From positions 1 to 64,000 of the forward strand of contig NZ_FRAB01000007.1 in the NCBI RefSeq assembly GCF_900142195.1: a stretch of 64,000 nt of DNA, in the 5' to 3' direction. Shown here piece by piece: positions 33,848-40,553 of the stretch. Origin of the DNA: Paraburkholderia terricola. Its GTDB lineage: Bacteria; Pseudomonadota; Gammaproteobacteria; Burkholderiales; Burkholderiaceae. Below the pieces are notes generated by a model. It saw nothing but the letters and a program-made list of their open reading frames with translations, did no database searches and had not been told where the DNA came from. Numbering within the stretch: position 1 is the stretch's first letter; every line of letters begins with the position of its first letter. A program made the position numbers and the translations under genes.

Positions 33848-35422
33848 CTACGAGCAGCGGCCGTAGTTGTCGTTGAACCTCACGATGTCGTCTTCGCCGA
33901 GATAGACGCCTGACTGGATTTCAATGATTTCGAGCGGCACTTTTCCGGGGTTCTCGAGCCGGTGCCGCGTGCCGATCGGAATGTAGGTCGATTCGTTTTC
34001 GCTCAGCAGGAACTGCTCGTCGCCGCGCGTGACGAGCGCGGTGCCGCGCACGACCACCCAGTGTTCGGCCCGGTGGTGATGCAGTTGCAGCGAGAGTTGC
34101 GCGCCCGGCGTCACGACGATGCGCTTGACCTGGAAGCGCTCGCCGTGGTCGATCGAATCGTAGAAGCCCCAGGGGCGGCGCACCTTGCGATGCGCGTCGG
34201 CCTCGGGCGCGTGCTGCGCCTTGATGCGCGACACGAGCCCCTTCACGTCCTGCACGCGCGAGCGGTCGACCACCAGCACCGCGTCGGCGGTTTCGACCAC
34301 CACCACATTGGTCGTGCCCACACAGGCGACGAGCCGCCCTTCCGAATAGGCATAGCTCGACACGGCGCCTTCGAAGGTCACGCGGCCGCGCCCGGCGTTG
34401 CCGCTCGCGTCCTTGTCCATCGCGGCCCACACGGCGTCCCACGAACCCAGATCCGACCAGCCCGCTTCCAGCCGGATGACGACACCCGGCGGATTGACGA
34501 CGAACGCGCTTGCGTCGGCGCGTTGCGTGGCTTCGGCCTCGGCTTCGGCCTCGTCCGTTTCGGTGAGGCGCTCCATCACCGCATAGTCGATCGAATCCGC
34601 GGGCGCGCTGAGAAACGCGTCCACCAGCGGACGGAAGTACGCGCCCTCGCTACGGCCGCCGCTGAAGGCAAGCTCGCACGCCGCATGCATCTCCGGCTGC
34701 AGACGCTTGAGCGTGTCGAGCCACACGCTCGCGCGCACGATGAAGATGCCGCTGTTCCACCAATACGTGCCCGCCGCGACGTACTGCGCCGCGATTTCCT
34801 CGGCGGGCTTTTCGACGAAACCGCCGATCGCATGCGCGCCGTCGGACAGTTCCGCGCCGATGCGGATATAGCCGAAGCCCGTGTCGGGACGCGTGGGCGG
34901 CACGCCGAGCGTCACGATCGCGCCGCGTTCCGCGTAGCGCGCGGCGCTGTCGAACGCGGCTTGCAACGCGTGCAGGTCCGCGATCGAATGGTCCGCGGGC
35001 ATCACGATCAGAATCGCGTCGCTGCCGTCCGCGCAGGCGAGCGAGGCCGCGAGCGTCAACGCCGGCGCCGTATCGCGGCGCGCCGGTTCGACGATCAGAC
35101 GAGCCTCGACGCCGTTTTCATGAAGCTGCTCCGCGATCACGAAGCGATGTTCCTCGCCGCACACGACGATCGGCGCCGCATCCACGTTCCAGCCGGCGGG
35201 AAAGCCGTCCATGCGCCGCGCGGTGGCCTGCAACAGTGAGTCGCAGCCGACCACGTCGATCAGTTGCTTCGGATAGTTTTCCCGCGATACCGGCCATAGC
35301 CGCGTGCCCGAGCCCCCGGCGAGGATCACCGGAACGATGCGCGCGCAACGCGCGCGGCTCGTTGCGGCATCCGCATCGCCGGGTTGGGTGCAAGCACCGC
35401 TCACAGCTCGCTCAATCGACAT
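33848..35422 (-). CDS. manC: Bifunctional mannose-1-phosphate guanylyltransferase / mannose-6-phosphate isomerase (BceA/ManC)
   Basis: 524 aa. N-terminal nucleotidyltransferase: VPVILAGGSGTRLWPVSREN followed by YPKQ, then ILIVMPADHSI, DTGFGYIRIG, VEKPAEEIAAQYVAAG and WWNSGIFIVRASVW. C-terminal cupin (type II PMI): VRRPWGFYDSIDHGERFQVK, VTPGAQLSLQLHHHRAEHWV and YIPIGTRHRLENPGK. It makes GDP-mannose from fructose-6-phosphate-derived mannose phosphates (no ManB phosphomannomutase is in the window). The ATG at 35422 is preceded by AAGGA. An unusual acidic run ETDEAEAEAEATQRADA at about 297-315 comes from repeated GCCTCG/GCTTCG codons. It is the first gene of the EPS core operon. Confidence 0.95.
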   Translation of the reverse strand: MSIERAVSGACTQPGDADAATSRARCARIVPVILAGGSGTRLWPVSRENYPKQLIDVVGCDSLLQATARRMDGFPAGWNVDAAPIVVCGEEHRFVIAEQLHENGVEARLIVEPARRDTAPALTLAASLACADGSDAILIVMPADHSIADLHALQAAFDSAARYAERGAIVTLGVPPTRPDTGFGYIRIGAELSDGAHAIGGFVEKPAEEIAAQYVAAGTYWWNSGIFIVRASVWLDTLKRLQPEMHAACELAFSGGRSEGAYFRPLVDAFLSAPADSIDYAVMERLTETDEAEAEAEATQRADASAFVVNPPGVVIRLEAGWSDLGSWDAVWAAMDKDASGNAGRGRVTFEGAVSSYAYSEGRLVACVGTTNVVVVETADAVLVVDRSRVQDVKGLVSRIKAQHAPEADAHRKVRRPWGFYDSIDHGERFQVKRIVVTPGAQLSLQLHHHRAEHWVVVRGTALVTRGDEQFLLSENESTYIPIGTRHRLENPGKVPLEIIEIQSGVYLGEDDIVRFNDNYGRCS

Positions 35423-35511
35423 ATCCGCATTCCTTGTCTTTCCAGAAGTCCACGAAAACATTGACTGGCGGCGCGCATTCGCGCGCGGCCTTCCAGTTGG
35501 CCCCGTCTGCG

Positions 35512-36495
35512 TTATTCGCCGACCATGCGCCGGCTTTGAATGCGGAATTCGGTGGGAGAAATTCTCATCCGCTTGCGGAACACCTTCGCGAGCCGGTCAC
35601 CGTTGCCCATGCCCGTGCGCCGGGCAATCTTGTCGACGGGCAATTCGGATTCGGTCAACAGGCTGCACGTCACCGCAAGGCGTTCGTGCAACAGAAAGCT
35701 CGAGGGCGTGATGCCCATTTCCATCTTGAAGCGGCGCAGGAAGTTGCGTTCGCTCATCGCGGCGAACTGCGCCGCGTCGGCGATCGAAATCGCCTGCTGG
35801 CAGTTTTCCTGCAGCCAGCGCGCCGCCGCGCGCACCTTGTCGCCTGGGCTCAGGCCGCCGTCCTCGCCGAGCAACGGCGCGAGGTTCGAGCAGGAATCGG
35901 CGAGCAGCCGTTCTGCCACCGTGCGGGCGGTCGCGCTGCCGAGATCGCGCTTGATCATGGCGAGCGCGCTTCTCATCGATTCGAGCCGGTCGCCCGCGTC
36001 GGCACTCGGTTCGGACTGGCGCGGCGGGATCGGCTGCGCGCGGAATTCGGCGCTCTCCTTGCCGTCCGGCACGTAGGCCGCCTCGAGCAGCGCGCGGCCT
36101 TCCGCGATCGGGCGGATCATGCCGGTGTTGCGCCGAATGCGACGCAGCCACGCGATCAGCCGCTCGTCGCCGGCCGCGGCCGCCGCGCCCTTGCCGCCCG
36201 CCACGTAGAGCGCGTCGAAGCCGCCGTAGTGGCGCGCATCGAGTCCGTCTGTCCAGACCCGCAACGCGGACGAGGAAGTCACCATGCCGCCGTCGGCGGA
36301 CAGGAAAGAAACGTCGTAGGTCCAACCGCCGGTGCCGGACGAAGCCAGTTCGTTCGCTGCCTGGAAAACCTCGGCAACGACGCCGGCGCCCTGCAACGAG
36401 CAGTCGTTGAACATCAATATCGCGATGCGCCGCATACCCTTGTTCGGAGCGTGCACCCAACGCAGCATTGCAGACTCGAGACTCGCGCAGGTCAT
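35512..36495 (-). CDS. GlxA-like AraC-family transcriptional regulator with a shortened DJ-1/PfpI domain
   Basis: 327 aa. The N-terminal part (IAILMFNDCSLQGAGVVAEV, YDVSFLSADGGMVTSSSALR, FDALYVAGGKGAAAAA) is the DJ-1/PfpI-type amidotransferase fold seen in GlxA regulators. The usual nucleophile elbow and the T-S-A-G segment that end this domain are missing. A linker (LESMRSALAMIKRDLG ... VAERLL) leads to two AraC helix-turn-helix motifs: ISIADAAQFAAMSERNFLRR and LPVDKIARRTGMGNGDRLAK. The ATG at 36495 has AGAGG 6 bases upstream. It lies 89 bp ahead of manC on the same strand, so it may be cotranscribed with and control the EPS operon. Confidence 0.85.
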   Translation of the reverse strand: MTCASLESAMLRWVHAPNKGMRRIAILMFNDCSLQGAGVVAEVFQAANELASSGTGGWTYDVSFLSADGGMVTSSSALRVWTDGLDARHYGGFDALYVAGGKGAAAAAGDERLIAWLRRIRRNTGMIRPIAEGRALLEAAYVPDGKESAEFRAQPIPPRQSEPSADAGDRLESMRSALAMIKRDLGSATARTVAERLLADSCSNLAPLLGEDGGLSPGDKVRAAARWLQENCQQAISIADAAQFAAMSERNFLRRFKMEMGITPSSFLLHERLAVTCSLLTESELPVDKIARRTGMGNGDRLAKVFRKRMRISPTEFRIQSRRMVGE

Positions 36496-37050
36496 AGTCA
36501 TCCTCTCACCAGAAAACGGATCTACTTTCACCCTGGACGGCCACGGAGCGGCCGCCTGTGCGGCGCATCATGGCCACCGCCAATCCAGCATTTAATCGCC
36601 ATGTCTGAAAGGAGAGACAGGCTGGCGTATCGAACAGGCGGCCAGTCAGTCGATTTCGGATCAATCTTTCCGCCCACCTGTTTTTCATTGAATTAATTGC
36701 CGATTCAACATATGAATCGATTTGCAGTTTGCGAATCTTAATGCAAACAGAAAAGCCATTTAGTACGCCAGCACACACACGGCAGCTACTCGAAACGTGG
36801 AAGTTGCTAATCGTTCAGCCCGCTATTTCGTTCGTTGCGGGTGATTGTTCCCGGCCCGGCGGTCGTGGCAAGCATGATTTGCCTATCCGTGCGGGATTTT
36901 CTGCAAGCGGCGCCGCTTCGGCTTTGTTCCGACGATACAATCCGGGACAGACAATTAGCAAAGCGAGTCTCTAATATAAGCAATTCCCGGCGCGGCAAGA
37001 TTAATTAATTTGTTGTAATTGGAACTGAAGAATATAAACAAGTCGATTAA

Positions 37051-37068
37051 TGTTTCAGACGTGAAACA
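37051..37068. promoter_or_regulatory. Operator-like palindrome TGTTTCA-N4-TGAAACA
   Basis: A perfect 7-bp inverted repeat with a 4-bp spacer (GACG) in the AT-rich part of the intergenic region, about 220 bp before the glycosidase start. No T-run follows, so it looks more like a dimeric-regulator site than a terminator. Confidence 0.45.
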
Positions 37069-37157
37069 CGGTAATAAGACAACCTGAGCCCGCTGTGCAA
37101 TAGACGGGGCAATGGCGGATGCCGTCGGCTGAAGGCCGGTCGAATTCCGCCAGGGGA

Positions 37158-37187
37158 TTGCGGAAATACGCTATGCGATTTCCGCAA
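37158..37187. promoter_or_regulatory. 10-bp inverted repeat TTGCGGAAAT-N10-ATTTCCGCAA
   Basis: Perfect 10-bp arms around a 10-bp spacer, centred about 118 bp upstream of the glycosidase ATG. The one-turn spacer fits a dimeric DNA-binding protein. A third partial half-site, TTCCGC, occurs at 37145-37150 just to its left. Confidence 0.45.
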
Positions 37188-37290
37188 CAGTTTGCGATAC
37201 CGGGGCGAGGCAAGGCGGCTCCGGCCTGGTGAACTAGCAGTTGGGCGACGCATCGTCGCGAGCAACTGCAGCAAAAGACGCGGGAAACAT

Positions 37291-39666
37291 ATGTCGAATC
37301 CATGCGAACATCGCGCGCCGCGCACGCGCATCGGCGGGTCGGTCGAGCGCGGGCCCATGCGGCGCGTCGCCATCGCGGCGGCGGTCTTGTTCGTGCTCGG
37401 GCTCGCCGCCGTTCGGGGCGGCGCGGCCGGTGCGGACCAGCAGGCCACGAGCCGTGCCGAGATCGCCGTCGACGGCGCAAAGTGGACACCGTGCGCGGCG
37501 GAATACGGCACCTGTCGTTTCAGCGGCACGCGCGACGTGCTGTATGGCACGGTCGAACAGCATGTCGTCAAGGCGTTCACGAACAGCGCCGAATGCAACA
37601 ACGGCGTGTTCGGCGATCCGGCGCCGGGTGTGGAGAAGCGCTGCATGGTTGCGGCCGGCGCGGCTGGGGCGGCGAAGGGCGATGCCAAGGCCAAGGCCAA
37701 TGCCAAGGCCAATGCCAATGCCAATGCCAATGCCAATGCCGCGGCGAGCGTGGCGTCGGCGGCGATCGCCACGGCGAATGACGCATCGCTCAAAACGCAA
37801 TCGGCGCAATCAGCGCAATCGGCGGCTGCGTCCAATGAATTAAAGGCGCCGCCCGGCCAAGGGCTGCGTTGCGCCGCGCCGTCGTCGCAAGCTCGCGCGG
37901 CCGCGAACGGCGATCTGCTCGAAGCCGACACGCCAGGCGACGGCACGCGCCTTTTCACGGCCGGCCAACCGTTCGCGCTCGTCTTCACCACGCGCCCGAC
38001 GCAAGGCGACACGCTCGACTGGCAGATACGCGATAGCTGGAACGCCGTGCGCGCGAGCGGACGCTTCAGCGTCGCGGCGGGCTCGACCTCCTCCACGCTC
38101 AGTTGCGCGTCGAGCGTGGCCGGGTACTTCGCCGTCTCCGCCTCGCTGGAACGCGCCCAGGGCCAGCTCGAATCGCGCGGCACGCGGCCTGCGGGCATCG
38201 CCACTTTCGGCGTGCTGCCCGACACGTCGGCCGCATTACCCGCCGTGCGCTTTCCGTACCAGGATCTGCATCGATTCGGCGGACAGGGAACCGCGTATCT
38301 CGCGCCGGGGCAACACTGCTGCGACGGCGACGGCTATCGGCCGGTGTACACCGCGCTCGGGCTTGCGTGGGCCAACGACAACCGCAACTGGTACATGGAA
38401 GAGCCGAAACAACCCGGCACCTTCGATCCCGCCGCGAAGCCGCTCACGCCCTTCTTCAAGGGCGGCGACATCATGCGCCTGATCCAGCTCGACGGTATTC
38501 CGCAGTGGGCGAGCCCGAACGGCAAGCAAACGCACAGCTATGCGCCGACCTCGCTCGCGCAGATGAAGGACTACATGGCGAAGGTCGGCGCCGAGTCGAA
38601 CCGCGTTCGCACGACCTGGTTCCCCAAACAGCGCGACAACTACTATCAGGTGACGTGGGAGCCGGACGCGGACGGCGGGCTGCCGTGGCGCGACACCGAC
38701 GCCAATTTCGTCGCGATGTACAAGGCCGTGTGGGAAGGCATCCATCAGACCGATCCGCGCGCGGTGGTGATGGGCCCGACCTATTCGTCGGTGCAGGGCA
38801 ACGTGACGTGGATGCGCCGACTCGGCCCGCTCGGCATCGGCCGCTACATGGACGGCATGACCGTGCACGGCTATTACGACATCGGCACGACGCCGTCGCA
38901 TCCGCCCGAGCGCGTCGTCGACACCGGCAATCAAGGCACCGTGCCGGGCGCGCTGCCCGCCTCGATGCGGGCGCTGCGCCACGAACTCCGTCAGTACCTG
39001 AAACCCGGCGCGCCGCTCTTCGTGACCGAAACCGGCATCAGCTACGACATCGGCGAGTCGTATGGCAAGCACTATCCGGGCGCGAACGTGCTGTACGCGC
39101 AAGCCGCGGTCGTCGCGCGCACGCATCTGATCCTGCTCGGCGAAGGCGCGGACATGACCTATGTGTTCTATCTCGCGGACATGCCGGACGCCGCGCCCGG
39201 CTACGGCATTTTCTTCGAGCTCGATCATCCGAAGGGCGCCTATGGTCCGTCCAACATCAGTCCGAAGCCGGCCGCACTCGCGGTGGCGGCGATGACGCGC
39301 ATCGTCGACGGAACCAGCACGCTCGGACCGCTCAAAGGGTTGCCGAAAGGCGTCCATGCCTATGCGTTCCTCCGGCTCGGCGGCGGCAAGATCGTGACCG
39401 CGCTATGGACGCACGACAACGCCAGGTGGAACGCGAGAACAGGCTTCGACGCGAGCCGCGGCGCGGACTATCGGCTGCGGGTCGACGCGCCGGGCAGTGC
39501 CGGCGAAGTGACCGCGTTCGACATGATGGGCAACGCCACGCGCGTGCCGTACCGCGACGGCGTGGCGAACCTGAAGCTGTCGCCGGCGCCGCTCTACGTG
39601 GTCTCCGGCAACGCCGACGTGTTCAAGGACGCGGTCACGACGCCGGAAGGCTATGTCGCACGCTAG
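37291..39666 (+). CDS. Secreted clan GH-A glycosidase with N-terminal Cys-rich lectin-like domain
   Basis: 791 aa. A basic start leads to a signal or anchor segment (RRVAIAAAVLFVLGLAAVRG, about 23-43). Residues 60-125 form a Cys-rich unit (WTPCAAEYGTCRFSGTRDVL, then CNNGVFGDPAPGVEKRC), resembling carbohydrate-binding appendages. A linker of (Ala-Lys/Ala-Asn) repeats follows, then a beta-sandwich (DTPGDGTRLFTAGQPFALVF) and a TIM barrel. Likely catalytic acid: YYQVTWEPDADGG; likely nucleophile: LFVTETGISYDIGE; both at the positions expected in GH39-like clan GH-A enzymes. It may trim or release the EPS, or degrade a related polymer. ATG 37291 is chosen; 37357 is possible. Paralogous to 44897-46822. 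Confidence 0.75.
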   Translation: MSNPCEHRAPRTRIGGSVERGPMRRVAIAAAVLFVLGLAAVRGGAAGADQQATSRAEIAVDGAKWTPCAAEYGTCRFSGTRDVLYGTVEQHVVKAFTNSAECNNGVFGDPAPGVEKRCMVAAGAAGAAKGDAKAKANAKANANANANANAAASVASAAIATANDASLKTQSAQSAQSAAASNELKAPPGQGLRCAAPSSQARAAANGDLLEADTPGDGTRLFTAGQPFALVFTTRPTQGDTLDWQIRDSWNAVRASGRFSVAAGSTSSTLSCASSVAGYFAVSASLERAQGQLESRGTRPAGIATFGVLPDTSAALPAVRFPYQDLHRFGGQGTAYLAPGQHCCDGDGYRPVYTALGLAWANDNRNWYMEEPKQPGTFDPAAKPLTPFFKGGDIMRLIQLDGIPQWASPNGKQTHSYAPTSLAQMKDYMAKVGAESNRVRTTWFPKQRDNYYQVTWEPDADGGLPWRDTDANFVAMYKAVWEGIHQTDPRAVVMGPTYSSVQGNVTWMRRLGPLGIGRYMDGMTVHGYYDIGTTPSHPPERVVDTGNQGTVPGALPASMRALRHELRQYLKPGAPLFVTETGISYDIGESYGKHYPGANVLYAQAAVVARTHLILLGEGADMTYVFYLADMPDAAPGYGIFFELDHPKGAYGPSNISPKPAALAVAAMTRIVDGTSTLGPLKGLPKGVHAYAFLRLGGGKIVTALWTHDNARWNARTGFDASRGADYRLRVDAPGSAGEVTAFDMMGNATRVPYRDGVANLKLSPAPLYVVSGNADVFKDAVTTPEGYVAR
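37684..37740 (+). repeat. Coding 6-bp repeat (GCCAAG/GCCAAT) giving Ala-Lys/Ala-Asn
   Basis: Nineteen codons alternate GCC with AAG or AAT, encoding AKAKANAKANANANANANA. The unit is 6 bp, so copy-number changes keep the reading frame and only alter linker length between the Cys-rich and catalytic parts of the secreted glycosidase. Confidence 0.95.
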
Positions 39667-39778
39667 CGGCGCGAGCTGGCGATACTTCGGCGTCAGGCGA
39701 CAGTCCCCGCGGGTGCTGGCGCACAGAGAGTCCGTGCGCGGGCGGTTAGCATGAAAATCAACACGCTGGAGCCGAAAC

Positions 39779-39928
39779 ATGAGCGGCCTTGCATGGACGA
39801 TGCTGGTGCTGGCGGCGATGATCGGCGCGTTTCTCTTCGCGACGATCGGCGCCGTCGCGCTGGTGCTGCTGCTGGCGAACGTTTCAGGCCGCCTCGCCCG
39901 GCACGACGACGACCGTCGCGATCCGTAG
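39779..39928 (+). CDS. Small single-span membrane protein (49 aa)
   Basis: ATG with GGAG 7 bases upstream; the frame reads MSGLAWTMLVLAAMIGAFLF, continues hydrophobic through ATIGAVALVLLLANVSG, and ends with a charged tail (RLARHDDDRRDP). Residues 5-33 form one long or two short membrane segments, with the C-terminal tail probably cytoplasmic. No family recognised. It lies 64 bp before the Nudix gene and may be cotranscribed with it. Support comes from the ribosome site, hydrophobicity and GC-rich third positions; an overlapping longer frame from 39751 looks non-coding. Confidence 0.55.
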   Translation: MSGLAWTMLVLAAMIGAFLFATIGAVALVLLLANVSGRLARHDDDRRDP

Positions 39929-39991
39929 CGGATTCGCGACCACCACGGCGCACGCTGAAATGAAAACGACACACGCCTCACTGGAGATGAC

Positions 39992-40444
39992 ATGCTGACG
40001 GGGATCGACTTCCTGGACGTGGTCCGCCTAACGCCTCTGGTCTCGATCGACCTGATCGTCAGGGACGCCGACGGGCGCGTGCTGATCGGGCATCGCCGCA
40101 ACCGCCCCGCGCGCGGCACCTGGTTCGTGCCCGGCGGGCGCATTCTCAAGGACGAGACCCTCGACGCGGCGTTCGCGCGCGTCGCCGAAGCCGAACTGGG
40201 CATCGGCAGCCTGGCGCGTTCCAGCGCGCGCTTCGAGGGCGTCTACGAACATCACTACCACGACAACTTCGCCGACGAGCCGGACGTGTCGACCCACTAC
40301 ATCGTGCTCGCTTACTCGCTGACGTTCAGCAGCGCCGTGCCGATCGGCCGGCCCGATCAGCACAGCGGCTATCTCTGGCTCGCGCCGTCGGACCTGCTCG
40401 CGCGCGTGGATGTTCACGAGAACACCAAGGCCTATTTCCGCTAG
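39992..40444 (+). CDS. gmm: GDP-mannose mannosyl hydrolase (Nudix)
   Basis: 150 aa. It carries the divergent Nudix box particular to Gmm/WcaH enzymes: GGRILKDETLDAAFARVAEA followed by ELGI, lacking the canonical R-E-x-x-E-E glutamates as in known Gmm proteins. FEGVYEHHYHDNF and STHYIVLAY are also typical. These enzymes hydrolyse GDP-mannose or GDP-glucose to GDP and sugar with inversion, probably balancing GDP-sugar pools for fucosylated polymers; gmm sits next to gmd and fcl in colanic acid loci. GGAG lies 6 bases before the ATG. It is about 11 kb from gmd here and on the other strand. Confidence 0.9.
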   Translation: MLTGIDFLDVVRLTPLVSIDLIVRDADGRVLIGHRRNRPARGTWFVPGGRILKDETLDAAFARVAEAELGIGSLARSSARFEGVYEHHYHDNFADEPDVSTHYIVLAYSLTFSSAVPIGRPDQHSGYLWLAPSDLLARVDVHENTKAYFR

Positions 40445-40553
40445 CACGGCATTCTGCGCGGCGGCAGCGAATGCGAGTCCACTGCGAGTTCGGCAACGTG
40501 GCGGGCCAGGCCCCTACAGTAAGATCGAGCCCACCGTCAGGACTCGAATCATC

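Larger units (their letters stand above)
36496..37290. promoter_or_regulatory. Long divergent control region between EPS operon/regulator and glycosidase gene
   Basis: 795 bp, AT-richer than anything around it, especially 36640-36800 and 36960-37080. It should hold promoters for the leftward regulator-EPS transcript and the rightward glycosidase gene. Two inverted repeats (37051-37068 and 37158-37187) lie on the glycosidase side. No coding frame is convincing. The length and AT content fit a region bound by nucleoid or regulatory proteins; this is inference. Confidence 0.5.

Noticed and set aside
24045..37290. Calling the EPS locus the cepacian bce cluster
   Set aside because: Fcl, WcaI, WcaF and Gmm are not cepacian genes, and BceC and BceD equivalents are absent.
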